Assembly: GCA_003129525.1 (NCBI GenBank)
Contig: CP029329.1
Location: 3,022,501-3,086,500 of the forward strand
From: Clostridium beijerinckii
Lineage (GTDB): Bacteria; Bacillota; Clostridia; Clostridiales; Clostridiaceae
Reading direction: 5' to 3'
Length of the DNA stretch: 64,000 nucleotides
In this document: one piece after another, positions 1 through 9,103 of the stretch
Position numbering within the stretch: position 1 is the stretch's first letter
Layout of the letters: each line of letters begins with the position of its first letter
The notes under the pieces: generated by a model
The model's database searches: none
Seen by the model: the letters and a program-made list of their open reading frames with translations, nothing else
What the model was told of the DNA's origin: nothing
Position numbers and translations under genes: made by a program

Positions 1-5
1 GTAAG

Positions 6-554
6 ATGCTTTATATATTCTTTGATAGACTTACATCGGAGGATACATATTTCATTGAAAATATTGAACAAGAAATTGCAGAGCTTGAAGAAGGATTGAT
101 AACATCAAAAAAAGACAATTATTTAAACAAAATAATTATTCTTAGAAAAAAATTGTTAAAGTTAAAACGTTACTATGAACGATTCTTAAATATTGCAGAA
201 TGTATTGAAGAAAATGATAATAATCTTATAGATAAAAAAACAATTAAATATTTTAGAATGTTTACTAATCGAATTAATAGATTGTATCAAGGCGTAAATA
301 ATTTAAGAGATTATGTTACACAAGTTAGGGAAGCATATCAAGCTCAGGTAGATATAAATCAAAATACTTTAATGAAGCTTTTTACAGTTGTTACAACAAT
401 ATTTTTACCACTTACTCTTATAGTAGGATGGTATGGAATGAATTTTAATATGCCAGAATATAACTTAAACTATGGTTATCCAATTGTTATAGCAATATGT
501 ATTACCGTAGTTATTATATGTGTTGTTTGGTTTAAGAAAAATGAATGGTTTTAA
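6..554 (+). CDS. CorA-family Mg2+ transporter, C-terminal part
   Basis: CorA proteins are pentameric inner-membrane channels for Mg2+ (or Co2+/Ni2+). What is visible is the long charged helix of the cytoplasmic domain (residues 10-120), then a hydrophobic segment ending in the family signature YGMNF near residue 145, a short periplasmic loop and a second membrane helix, and a basic C-terminus. About 180 residues are present against roughly 310 in the family, so the gene almost certainly starts upstream of the window and the first in-window ATG is not the true start. A hairpin at 701-737 follows. Confidence 0.85.
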   Translation: MLYIFFDRLTSEDTYFIENIEQEIAELEEGLITSKKDNYLNKIIILRKKLLKLKRYYERFLNIAECIEENDNNLIDKKTIKYFRMFTNRINRLYQGVNNLRDYVTQVREAYQAQVDINQNTLMKLFTVVTTIFLPLTLIVGWYGMNFNMPEYNLNYGYPIVIAICITVVIICVVWFKKNEWF

Positions 555-700
555 TAATAAATGAAATTCAATATACGATTTCAATCAGTTTCATAATTTA
601 AATATTGTTCATCTTTTTTATTAGTGAAATTTCCATTAGATAATAAAGTTAAAGAAGTAAATTGAAATTTAGATATCTATATTGGAATTTATTTTATAAA

Positions 701-737
701 GAGGGTATATACTAAACAAATTTTAATATATACCCTC
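701..737. terminator. Hairpin between convergent genes
   Basis: Arms GAGGGTATAT and ATATACCCTC enclose an A/T-rich loop. The hairpin lies between the ends of the convergent CorA and exchanger genes and could serve both strands; T-runs are weak. Confidence 0.6.
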
Positions 738-785
738 AATTAAATTATATTTAAATACTATTTTTAGTTGTGAACCATATAATAC

Positions 786-1832
786 CTATAAAATAAAGAA
801 GGAAGCTGCAATTATCAAATATACAGCAAGGAGTTGAACGCCTTCTAACCAGTTAGATTCTGCATCATTTGATACTCTATTAGCTATTAGAACTGCAACT
901 ATAAGTGCTATTAATTCAAATTCATTAAATTTAATACTCATAGGAGTAAATAATAAACTTATAAATATTAATACAGGAGTAACAAATAATATTATTTGTA
1001 AACTAGAGCCTAGAGCAATTTCTAAAGCTACATCCATTTTATTTTTCATTGCCATAACAATAGCTGTACTATGCTCAGCAGCATTTCCTATTATAGGAAT
1101 TAATATTATACCTACAAAAAATTCACTAAGGCCTAAACTTTCAGTTATAGGTTCTATACCACTAACTAAAAATTCACTTTCTATAGCTATTAATACAGTA
1201 GCAACAACTAATACTGTTATTGCTTTATTTAAAGTCCACTTAGCTGTGCTACCTTCTTCTTCAGAACTAACTGTATATATATGTTTATGTGTGAAGAATG
1301 AAAAAATTAAGCTTAATATGTATATGATAATCATTATTACTGCAACAAATATACTTAAGCCCTCATATCTTGTATTTAATAGAGTTGGGTCTACAGTATG
1401 GGTAAATAATGCAGGGATGCACAAACCAACAACTGCAAATAATAACATACTTGAAGAAACTTCAACAACTTTTTTGTTAAAAGTTTGAGTTTTAAATTTT
1501 AATCCTCCAGCAAGCATACTGGCGCCAAGAACCAATAAAACATTTCCTATTACAGAACCAGCTATGGAAGATTTAACTACTTCAAAAAGTCCTTCCTTAA
1601 GAGCAAAAAATGATATTATAAGTTCTGTAGCATTTCCAAATGTACCATTTAAAAATCCACCTATTTTAGGACCAGAATAAAATGAAATTTCCTCAGTTCC
1701 TTCCCCCATAAGTCCCGCCAAAGGGATTATGGATAACGCTGCGAGTATAAACATTATTGATGGGGATGCATGCATAAATTCAGCTATAAAACTTATTGGA
1801 ACAAATACAAGCATATACTTTAATATCTTCAT
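786..1832 (-). CDS. cax: Calcium/proton exchanger (CaxA/ChaA family)
   Basis: Predicted Ca2+/H+ antiporter that exports calcium across the cytoplasmic membrane using the proton gradient. The 348-residue protein is almost entirely membrane helices (about 11) with the two CaCA-family repeats: GNATELIIS near residue 66 in the first half and GNAAEHSTAI near residue 249 in the second, both carrying the conserved acidic residue of the cation site. Length fits the CAX family. The start at ATG 1832 has a GGAGGT box just upstream. It is monocistronic and convergent with the CorA gene. Confidence 0.9.
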   Translation of the reverse strand: MKILKYMLVFVPISFIAEFMHASPSIMFILAALSIIPLAGLMGEGTEEISFYSGPKIGGFLNGTFGNATELIISFFALKEGLFEVVKSSIAGSVIGNVLLVLGASMLAGGLKFKTQTFNKKVVEVSSSMLLFAVVGLCIPALFTHTVDPTLLNTRYEGLSIFVAVIMIIIYILSLIFSFFTHKHIYTVSSEEEGSTAKWTLNKAITVLVVATVLIAIESEFLVSGIEPITESLGLSEFFVGIILIPIIGNAAEHSTAIVMAMKNKMDVALEIALGSSLQIILFVTPVLIFISLLFTPMSIKFNEFELIALIVAVLIANRVSNDAESNWLEGVQLLAVYLIIAASFFIL

Positions 1833-2130
1833 GAATTGTACCTCCTTGTTTAATTATTATAAACTAGAATATTAACTATATTCAAATTTTATAAAAAGAA
1901 ATATTAATTAATAAATTATAAGTGTGCATACATATAGTATTATAATGCATTAATTCATATTATACTATATTTTACTATTTACCAGAGTAATTTAAGCACT
2001 TAAAAACACATATTTGTAATTTAAAAGTATTTTTAGATTGCAATTTATATGTTATATTAAGATAGTTAATATATTGTATTTATGAAAAAACAATATTAAA
2101 GCTGAAAAAACTAACATTTTTTTAAAATGA

Positions 2131-2153
2131 AATGTTATAACTTGCATAACATT
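2131..2153. promoter_or_regulatory. Palindrome upstream of glyoxalase gene
   Basis: Perfect 8-bp arms AATGTTAT and ATAACATT separated by 7 bp lie 24 bp before the glyoxalase start codon. The size and place suit a dimeric repressor operator; the regulator is not known. The rest of the 340-bp gap from 1833 is AT-rich with no other clear feature. Confidence 0.4.
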
Positions 2154-2176
2154 ATTATAATCAAGGAGGTACTGAT

Positions 2177-2557
2177 ATGTCAGTAAAAATGTTACATACG
2201 TGTATAAGAGTTAAAAATTTAGAGGAATCTTTAAAATTTTATAGAGATGGATTAGGTCTTATAGAAACTAGGAAAAAAGATTTTCCAGAATATAAGTTTA
2301 CTCTTGTTTATTTATCAAATGAAATTGGTGGATATGAAATTGAACTTACATATAATTATGATGTAGAAAAGCCTTATGAAGTTGGAAATGGATTTAGCCA
2401 TACTGCTATTGGAGTGGAAAATTTAGAAGAATTCAGGGAAAACCATATAGCACTAGGATATGAAGTTACTGATTTAAAAGGATTACCAGGTGAAAAACCG
2501 GGTTATTATTTCGTAACTGATCCAGATGGATATAAAGTTGAAGTTATAAGAATATAA
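2177..2557 (+). CDS. gloA: Glyoxalase I-type lyase (lactoylglutathione lyase family)
   Basis: A 126-residue single-domain vicinal-oxygen-chelate protein. The start LHTCIRVKNLEESLKFY matches the glyoxalase I first motif with its metal-ligand His near residue 7; GFSHTAIGV near residue 73 gives a second His, and the C-terminal DPDGYKVEVI carries the last Glu. The family converts the hemithioacetal of methylglyoxal and a thiol to a thioester. Clostridia lack glutathione in general, so another thiol is likely used; that is inference. The ATG follows an AAGGAGG site. It appears to be transcribed alone, behind a palindrome. Confidence 0.85.
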   Translation: MSVKMLHTCIRVKNLEESLKFYRDGLGLIETRKKDFPEYKFTLVYLSNEIGGYEIELTYNYDVEKPYEVGNGFSHTAIGVENLEEFRENHIALGYEVTDLKGLPGEKPGYYFVTDPDGYKVEVIRI

Positions 2558-2635
2558 GGCATATTAAAGTGACAAATCAGCATACTAATCTATTTTTAGC
2601 ATGAATTTGTTATTTTCTTTTATAATAGTAAATAA

Positions 2636-2722
2636 AAGAGCTGTTTCAAAAATTAGTTAGTTTAAATTAAATTTTGTATTTTAATTTTATGACTTAAACT
2701 TGTGAAACAGCTCTTTTTCTTA
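2636..2722 (+). terminator. Rho-independent terminator
   Basis: An AGAGCTGTTTC arm at about 2638 pairs with GAAACAGCTCT at about 2703-2713, followed by TTTTT. It belongs to a hairpin type with a GAGCTGTT/AACAGCTC base that recurs at 14926 and 44421. Confidence 0.8.
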
Positions 2723-2811
2723 TTGACATAATGTGGAATATAAATGTGTTTTTATATAAACTCATATGATATAATTCATTTAGAAACTAAAGTAGAGGAG
2801 GGTATAGTTAT

Positions 2812-4845
2812 ATGGATAAAAAGAAAAATATTTATTTATTTATTGGTGTGGGAATTGTAATTATTCCACTTATAGCATGTGGAATTGCATTATTTATGTA
2901 TAATAAATCACATAAACCTGAATATAAATTGACCGAATATATGAATTTAATAAATGCAAAAGAATACGATAAAATGTATGAATTAACTGATAGTGAGACA
3001 AAGCAAAAACTTTCTAAAGATGACTTTATTGCAAGAAATAAAAATATATATGAAGGTATTCAAGCAAGTGATATTAAGGTCGAAATTAAAAATGTTGAAA
3101 ATAAGAGCAATGTAGCAATGATTAATTACGAAACAACTATGAATACTTTATGTGGAGAATTGGAATTTTTAAATACTGTAACTATGACAAGGGATATAGG
3201 CAAAGATTATACAGTTAAGTGGAATTCAAAAGTTATATTTCCAGAGTTAACAGATAACGACAAGCTTAGAGTAAAATCTATAAAATCTAAAAGAGGAGAT
3301 ATTATAGATAGAAATGGAGCAATGATTGCAACAGATTCAGTTTCTTCTAACGTAGGCATTGTCCCAGGAAACTTAGGTGATAATAAAGAGAACTCTATTA
3401 ATGAAATTGCTAAATTATTAGAAACCTCTGTTGAATATATAAATAGTCAATTAGGTGCAGCATATGTAAAGCCAGATATGTTCATTCCTATAAAGGCAAT
3501 ACCATATGGTGATGAAAGAATTCCAAGTTTACTTAAGATTTCAGGGGTTCAGATTAATGACAAGGATGCAAGAATATATCCATTAGGTGCTCAAGCTGCT
3601 CATTTGACAGGATATGTCCAATCTATAAATGCTGATGAATTAGAAAAACACAAGGATGAAGAATATACTGAAAATTCTTTGATTGGTAAATCTGGACTTG
3701 AAAAAGCATATGAAGAAAGTCTTAGAGGAATAGATGGAGCAGAAATATATATTCAAAATAAAGAAGGAGAGAAAAAAATATCTCTTATAACTAAAGAAGT
3801 TAAAAATGGTTCTGATTTAAAATTAACTATTGATAATAATATGCAAAGTTTGTTATATAATCAACTAGAGAAAGATAAGGGATCTTCAGTTGCTATGAAT
3901 CCTAATAATGGTGAAATTTTAGCACTTGTAAGTACTCCATCATATGATCCTAATGATTTTATTTTGGGTATGTCTAATGATAAGTGGAATAACTTAAATA
4001 ATGATCCGAGTAAGCCTTTATATAATAGATTCCAAGCAACAGCAGCGCCTGGTTCATCTTTTAAACCAATTACTGCAGTTATTGGAGTTGATACTAAAAA
4101 ACTTGATCCAAATGTTAATAAAAATATAAGTGGTCTTAGTTGGCAAAAAGATAAGAGTTGGGGAAATTATTCTGTTACAAGAGTAAGTAATTACGGTGGG
4201 AATTCTAATCTTTTAAATGCTCTTGTTTATTCAGATAACATTTATTTTGCACAGGCAGCATTAGACATAGGAAAGGACACGTTTAAAGACAAGCTAAATA
4301 GTTTTGGATTTTCAGAAAAAATTCCATTTGAATATCCATTATATAATTCACAATTTTCAAGTGATAAAAATTTTAAAACAGAAGTTCAATTAGCTGATAG
4401 CGGATATGGACAAGGCGAAGTATTAGTAAATCCAGTTCATTTAGCGTCCCTATATACAATGTTCCAAAACGAAGGTAACATATTGACTCCGTATCTTGTA
4501 TACAATAAAAATGCAGAAAATAAAACTTGGAAATCAAATGCTGTATCTAAGGATTCTGCAAATATAGTTCTACAAGATTTAATACAAGTAGTAGAAAATC
4601 CAAGTGGTACAGGTCATGCTGCATTTACTAGCGGATTAACTATAGCGGGAAAAACAGGAACAGCAGAAAAAAAGGCTACACAAGATGATACTACTGGAAC
4701 AGAGCTTGGATGGTTTGTAGGTATGACTACAAATAAAGCGCCAAATAATTTATTAGTGGTTATGATGGCTGAAGATGTTAAAGACAAAGGAGGTAGTCAC
4801 TATGTAGTTCCTAAGGTAAAAAAAGCATTAGAGACAGTAAAATAA
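2812..4845 (+). CDS. MecA-type penicillin-binding transpeptidase
   Basis: Class B penicillin-binding protein that cross-links peptidoglycan outside the membrane. Residues 5-28 form one membrane anchor; 35-150 form an NTF2-like MecA_N domain (stalk of PBP2a-type enzymes); 155-300 are the dimerisation domain, including RGDIIDRNG; 335-677 are the transpeptidase domain. Active-site motifs are intact: SSFK with Ser415/Lys418, SDN at 474-476 and KTG at 614-616. The length of 677 fits this class. The start has an AGAGGAGGG site. The MecA_N architecture is the one found in low-affinity PBPs of Firmicutes, but sequence alone does not show beta-lactam resistance. No gene partners are evident. Confidence 0.92.
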   Translation: MDKKKNIYLFIGVGIVIIPLIACGIALFMYNKSHKPEYKLTEYMNLINAKEYDKMYELTDSETKQKLSKDDFIARNKNIYEGIQASDIKVEIKNVENKSNVAMINYETTMNTLCGELEFLNTVTMTRDIGKDYTVKWNSKVIFPELTDNDKLRVKSIKSKRGDIIDRNGAMIATDSVSSNVGIVPGNLGDNKENSINEIAKLLETSVEYINSQLGAAYVKPDMFIPIKAIPYGDERIPSLLKISGVQINDKDARIYPLGAQAAHLTGYVQSINADELEKHKDEEYTENSLIGKSGLEKAYEESLRGIDGAEIYIQNKEGEKKISLITKEVKNGSDLKLTIDNNMQSLLYNQLEKDKGSSVAMNPNNGEILALVSTPSYDPNDFILGMSNDKWNNLNNDPSKPLYNRFQATAAPGSSFKPITAVIGVDTKKLDPNVNKNISGLSWQKDKSWGNYSVTRVSNYGGNSNLLNALVYSDNIYFAQAALDIGKDTFKDKLNSFGFSEKIPFEYPLYNSQFSSDKNFKTEVQLADSGYGQGEVLVNPVHLASLYTMFQNEGNILTPYLVYNKNAENKTWKSNAVSKDSANIVLQDLIQVVENPSGTGHAAFTSGLTIAGKTGTAEKKATQDDTTGTELGWFVGMTTNKAPNNLLVVMMAEDVKDKGGSHYVVPKVKKALETVK

Positions 4846-5193
4846 TATATTTTCTCTAAGTACATTTCTGCTGAAATAATGAGTAAAGTATTTTTCCAGT
4901 TACTGAAGATTTCCACAAAAGCATGCCCCTTATTTCTAGTTGGGTATATATTTATAGTGTAAGTATAGTAAATATTGAATATAGTACTAATTATAAAGTT
5001 ATTTTAAAGTGTCAATGTTTAATTCTCATATAATCACTAAAGCTAAAAGGTCCCATTCTAGTATCCTAATATAATTGGATACTAGAACGGGACCTCTTAG
5101 TTTTCTAATTTGCATATTTTTCAAAATACCCAGGGATTGTTTGTTAATTGACAATTAAATATTGTTAATTCTCAATAGAATTCCAGGGCATAA
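4846..5193. other. Intergenic region with a dispersed-repeat copy
   Basis: No gene seen. Bases 4910-4956 match 21526-21575 at about 80 percent, sharing the core CCTTATTTCTAGTT, so this is one copy of a short dispersed repeat. A strong hairpin follows at 5043-5100. Confidence 0.5.
5043..5100. terminator. Long bidirectional hairpin terminator
   Basis: AGGTCCCATTCTAGTATCC pairs with GGATACTAGAACGGGACCT across a short AT loop with one mismatch. It is flanked by A-rich and TTTT sequence, so it can end both the PBP gene (+) and the hydrogenase-like gene (-). Confidence 0.8.
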
Positions 5194-6543
5194 TTAAAAT
5201 TTACGTTCAAAAATCCTGATTTTTTCACTATCATGAAAATCATCTATGGAATTTATATCAAGTTTTTCTAAGACGTTATCAATGATGTTACTATGAACAG
5301 GTACTTTAATAGGAGAGGCGTAAGCAAAATCCTCAGCAGCTATTTTACCTTGTTCAGGAGGTATAATAGCTTTTGGACCACCTACGCATCCACCAACACA
5401 ACCCATACCTTCAATAAAGTTTGCATCGATATTACCTTTTAGAGCATCTCCAAGAAGTTCTTTACATTCTTTAACACCAGAGGCTTTAATTGCTTTAAAA
5501 AATTTGTATTTATCAGGATAAAGTTCTTCTATGGTTTCAGAAACAGCAATTGAAACACCTCCACTACGAGCATATAATCTTCCACCTCTTGAAGCATACT
5601 CAAGAGAAGGAATACCTTCTAATTTTCCTGGATCAATATTTAAAGTTTTAAATATTTCATAGAGTTCTTGAAATGTAAGTACAAAATCAACATCACCAAT
5701 TAAATCTCTATCCTTAGCTTCTGCTTTTTTTGCAATACATGGTCCAATAAAAACTACTTTTGCATCTTTATTAAGTTTTTTTATAATACGTGCAGCAGCA
5801 ATCATAGGGGAGACAGAAGGTGATAAATCAGGAATAAGCTCATTATAAACTTTTTTTAACATTCCAATCCAGATTGGGCAACAACATGAAGTTATCATTA
5901 AGTCATTAGGACCATGTACATGTTTATCAAATTCAACTGATTCTTTTATGGTTAATATATCAGCAGCAAATGCAACTTCTATCATATCAGTAAAACCAAT
6001 TTTCATAAACGCTGCTCTCAATTTATCCATAGTTACATTGTCACCAAATTGACCACTAATAGCAGGAGCAACAGCAGCAATAACTGTTTTATTATTCTTT
6101 ATTAAATCTACAATAGGAAGAAACTCAACTTTATCTAAAAAAAGTCCATTTTTACAAGAATCTACGCATAGTCCACAACTAAGACAACGATCAGTATCTA
6201 TGTAAGTAGATTTTTCTTGTTCATTATAAAGGATTGCATCAAAGGGACAAGACGCTTGGCAATCAAATTTACCATTTTTATCTTTAGTACATGATGCAGA
6301 GCAATCTTTAAGTTTTTCAATTAATCTTTTATTAATGGTATATTCTGTTATTGCTTTTTTCAAATTATATACATAATTATTGTCAAATTTAATATTAACT
6401 CCACATAAAGATGAAATAATAGCGAAAGTTTCTTGTGGAGATTTTTCGTGACATACCATAATACGTGTAAGAGCTTCATCAAAATTACCTTCATAATAGG
6501 ATTTAACTAATTCATCAAATAAATCATTATACTTGTTATTCAT
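5194..6543 (-). CDS. [FeFe] hydrogenase-like iron-sulfur protein
   Basis: A 449-residue cytosolic protein with a roughly 80-residue N-terminal region, a two-cluster ferredoxin domain (Cys groups near residues 82-100 and CLSCGLCVDSC near 120), and an [FeFe] hydrogenase large-subunit domain. H-cluster motifs are present but divergent: TSCCCPIW (L1, with an extra Cys against TSCCPxW), GPCIAKKAE (L2, Gly in place of Met) and EGMGCVGGCVGG (L3, MGC in place of MAC). Clostridia carry several such shorter paralogues, some catalytic (group B type), some thought to be sensory; I cannot decide which. The 2Fe-2S domain of HydA is absent. A GGAGGTG site precedes ATG 6543. It is not beside the hydrogenase operons. 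Confidence 0.8.
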   Translation of the reverse strand: MNNKYNDLFDELVKSYYEGNFDEALTRIMVCHEKSPQETFAIISSLCGVNIKFDNNYVYNLKKAITEYTINKRLIEKLKDCSASCTKDKNGKFDCQASCPFDAILYNEQEKSTYIDTDRCLSCGLCVDSCKNGLFLDKVEFLPIVDLIKNNKTVIAAVAPAISGQFGDNVTMDKLRAAFMKIGFTDMIEVAFAADILTIKESVEFDKHVHGPNDLMITSCCCPIWIGMLKKVYNELIPDLSPSVSPMIAAARIIKKLNKDAKVVFIGPCIAKKAEAKDRDLIGDVDFVLTFQELYEIFKTLNIDPGKLEGIPSLEYASRGGRLYARSGGVSIAVSETIEELYPDKYKFFKAIKASGVKECKELLGDALKGNIDANFIEGMGCVGGCVGGPKAIIPPEQGKIAAEDFAYASPIKVPVHSNIIDNVLEKLDINSIDDFHDSEKIRIFERKF

Positions 6544-6873
6544 TAAGACACCTCCAAATTACAAGAGAAGAATACTATATATAGTATGCATTTATTTTCT
6601 AATAAAAATACATAATTTAAAAGAAGTCAAAACATGTAGAGTATTTTAAAATATAAATAGATAATAAGAAAATATTTAATAATAGAAGGAAAAGGTTATA
6701 TACATGTAGAAGTAAATTTGATAAAAATAAGATTACCTTATTTATTAAAGAAGGAATGTTTATTTAATAATATGATTTTAATAAGGAGATGTTGAGTGTT
6801 TATATATATTTAAAAACAGGTCATTTGAAATAATTCAAAATGTTGGATAGGAGAATGACATAAAAGGTAAATA
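6544..6873. other. Intergenic region, hydrogenase-like gene to aldolase gene
   Basis: About 330 bp of AT-rich sequence between the start of the hydrogenase-like gene and the terminator of fba. It should hold the promoter of the minus-strand gene at 6543. No ORF or clear structure seen. Confidence 0.4.
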
Positions 6874-6905
6874 CAAAAAGGAGCATCTAACAGATGCTCC
6901 TTTTA
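6874..6905 (-). terminator. Terminator of the aldolase gene
   Basis: AAAAGGAGCATCT and AGATGCTCCTTTT arms around AACA form a perfect hairpin 12 bp beyond the fba stop codon, with an A-run/T-run on both sides. Confidence 0.85.
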
Positions 6906-6916
6906 TATAAATACAA

Positions 6917-7783
6917 TTATGCTTGGTTTATTGAACCAAATAATTGCATTTTTTCCTTAACACAAGTTTTGATAGCTTCGAATCCAGGATTTAATAATTT
7001 TCTTGGGTCAAATCCTTTTCCTTCTAAGTCTTTTCCAGCTTCGATATATTTTCTAGTAGCTTCTTGGAATACTAATTGACATTCAGTGTTAACGTTGATC
7101 TTAGCAACTCCTAAAGATATAGCCTTTTTAATCATATCTTCTGGAATTCCAGTACCACCATGTAATACTAATGGCATAGAAGTTCCAACTGCTGCTTCGA
7201 TTTTAGCTAATGCTTCAAAATCTAATCCAGCCCAATTAGAAGGATATTTTCCATGGATGTTTCCGATTCCAGCAGCTAACATAGTAACTCCTAAATCAGC
7301 GATTTGCTTACATTCATTTTCATCAGCAACTTCACCTTTTCCTACAACTCCATCTTCTTCTCCACCGATTGAACCAACTTCTGCTTCTAAAGAAAGTCCT
7401 TTAGCATTAGTTATAGCAACTAATTCTTTAGTTTTTTCTATATTTTCAGCTATTGGATAGTGTGATCCATCAAACATGATTGATGAGAATCCAGCTTCTA
7501 TACAAGCTTTAGCTCCTTCATAGCTACCGTGATCTAAGTGTAATGCAACTGGTACAGTGATTTTTAATTCTTCAATCATAGCTGAAACCATAGCAGATAC
7601 AGTCTTGTATCCAGTCATATACTTTCCAGCACCTTCAGATACACCTAAGATAACTGGTGAATTATTTTCTTGTGCAGTTAGAAGTACAGCTTTAGTCCAT
7701 TCTAAGTTGTTTATGTTGAATTGACCAACTGCATATTTTCCTTCTCTAGCTTTGTTTAACATTTCTTTAGCTGATGTTAACAT
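6917..7783 (-). CDS. fba: Class II fructose-1,6-bisphosphate aldolase
   Basis: Zn-dependent aldolase of glycolysis/gluconeogenesis, interconverting fructose 1,6-bisphosphate with dihydroxyacetone phosphate and glyceraldehyde 3-phosphate. The 288 residues show the family order: GQFNINNLEW at 21, VALHLDHGS at 79-87 (catalytic Asp and Zn-ligand His), SIMFDGSHYP near 100, the His in GNIHGKYP near 180, LHGGTGIPE near 208 (Zn-ligand His), and NVNTECQ near 232 for phosphate/DHAP binding. The start has an ACGGAGGT site. Codon choice is strongly biased (for example many TTA/CCA), as for a highly expressed glycolytic gene. It is monocistronic with its own terminator. Confidence 0.95.
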   Translation of the reverse strand: MLTSAKEMLNKAREGKYAVGQFNINNLEWTKAVLLTAQENNSPVILGVSEGAGKYMTGYKTVSAMVSAMIEELKITVPVALHLDHGSYEGAKACIEAGFSSIMFDGSHYPIAENIEKTKELVAITNAKGLSLEAEVGSIGGEEDGVVGKGEVADENECKQIADLGVTMLAAGIGNIHGKYPSNWAGLDFEALAKIEAAVGTSMPLVLHGGTGIPEDMIKKAISLGVAKINVNTECQLVFQEATRKYIEAGKDLEGKGFDPRKLLNPGFEAIKTCVKEKMQLFGSINQA

Positions 7784-8113
7784 TTTACGACCTCCGTATA
7801 ATTTGTATTTATTATAATAATTATAATATCTTAAGGAAACTTATTATTAAATTTATATATCAAATTTCCTTTTTCAAACTCATTATACTCTAAAATTCAT
7901 CATATGAAAACACAAAAAAAGAAAATTCTTCTATTGTACTATTGATGTTTGTTATGTAGTATGGTTTTTAAAAAATATAATTAAATATGCTAAGTGGTAA
8001 ATTTTTCATGAAGCATATTGACATGCTATTATATTAATGATAAAATAAAATTTTGCAAAAATTAGTTAGTATGTTATACTTTATATAAGAATACTAATAC
8101 AGGAGGTAATTAT
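7784..8113. promoter_or_regulatory. Divergent promoter region, fba and carD-like gene
   Basis: For the plus-strand gene a good sigma-A promoter is visible: TTGACA at 8018-8023 and TAAAAT at 8041-8046 with a 17-bp spacer. The fba promoter must lie in the AT-rich 7800-7900 stretch, but I cannot fix its boxes. Confidence 0.5.
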
Positions 8114-8611
8114 TTGTTTAATATAGGAGATAAAATTGTCTATCCAAATCAAGGTATTGGGGTAATTGACATAATAGAAGAAAAAGAATTTAAAGGTGAA
8201 AAAGAAAAGTATTATACTATACATTTATTTAATAATACTATGAAATTAACGCTACCATTTAGTAGAGTGGAACCATCAAATATGAGATTAATAAGTGATT
8301 CTAAAACCTTAGATAATAGTTTGAATAATATTGATCAGTTTTTAGATGATACAGGAGAATTTTCTAAAGTGAATTTTAAAGAAAGAAAAGCCATTAATGA
8401 AGTAAAAATAAAATCAGGAACTTTAGAGGATTATCTTGAAGTAATATGTAATCTTACTCAACTTAAGATGGAACATACTTTAAATTCAAGTGAAAAACAA
8501 ATGTTAAATAGTACAAAAAAAATAGTGATAGAAGAAATATCTCAATCAAAAAACTTATCAAATGATGAAGCAACAAGTTTATTGGATTTTTCTATGGTAT
8601 TTGAAAATTAA
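8114..8611 (+). CDS. CarD/CdnL-family transcription regulator
   Basis: A 165-residue protein. The N-terminal 60 residues (FNIGDKIVYPNQGIGVI onward) form the RNA-polymerase-interacting Tudor-like domain shared by CarD, CdnL and the TRCF RID; the rest is helical and matches the CarD C-terminal layout. The family binds the polymerase beta subunit and stabilises open promoter complexes, often at rRNA promoters. The start is TTG, chosen because AGGAGG lies 7 bases upstream and no ATG fits. It is single, with a sigma-A promoter at 8018-8046. Codons are typical of the surroundings. Confidence 0.85.
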   Translation: MFNIGDKIVYPNQGIGVIDIIEEKEFKGEKEKYYTIHLFNNTMKLTLPFSRVEPSNMRLISDSKTLDNSLNNIDQFLDDTGEFSKVNFKERKAINEVKIKSGTLEDYLEVICNLTQLKMEHTLNSSEKQMLNSTKKIVIEEISQSKNLSNDEATSLLDFSMVFEN

Positions 8612-8772
8612 CAAGGAGTCCTAAAACAAAAAAAGTCTTGCTATTTCATTGAAACCTGTTATAATTAAGAATGTAAGTCAAAAAAAAAGGTTTTTTATAG
8701 ATATGTAAACTTCTCCTTTTGAGAATTATATAAATCAATATATTAATCTTTACTAAAAAGGAGGAACTTTAT

Positions 8773-8928
8773 ATGAACGATAAAACTTTAGTATGCAGAG
8801 ATTGTGGAAATGAATTTGTTTTCACAACAGGAGAACAAGAATTCTACCAAGAAAAAGGATTCACTAATGAACCTACAAGATGTATAGATTGTAGAAGAAT
8901 TAAAAAAGAACAAAATAACAGAAGATAA
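8773..8928 (+). CDS. Small zinc-ribbon protein (51 aa)
   Basis: ATG at 8773 behind AAAGGAGGAAC opens a 51-codon frame ending in TAA. It contains CRDCGNEF at residue 8 and CIDCRRIKK at residue 37, two CxxC knuckles that form a zinc ribbon, and ends in a basic tail (KKEQNNRR). It matches the short zinc-ribbon proteins widespread in Firmicutes whose function is not settled. A long leader (8612-8772) precedes it and a terminator follows at once, so it is monocistronic. Confidence 0.8.
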   Translation: MNDKTLVCRDCGNEFVFTTGEQEFYQEKGFTNEPTRCIDCRRIKKEQNNRR

Positions 8929-8942
8929 TTCTGTTTTATTTT

Positions 8943-8975
8943 AAGAGTCATAAGATTTTCTTATGACTCTTTTTG
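8943..8975 (+). terminator. Terminator of the zinc-ribbon gene
   Basis: AAGAGTCATAAGA pairs with TCTTATGACTCTT and is followed by TTT, 15 bp after the stop codon. Confidence 0.8.
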
Positions 8976-9103
8976 ATGTATAAAAATATAAAATTTTCGT
9001 AAAATTAAAAAAACAATACAAAACTAAATTTATGATGAAATAATATGTTTACTCGTAAATATTTTTTTACTTGGAGACGCCTAATAAATATGTATTAATA
9101 ATT

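Noticed and set aside
1246..1488. 80-codon plus-strand frame inside the calcium exchanger gene
   Set aside because: Antisense shadow of a membrane-protein gene with no ribosome binding site.
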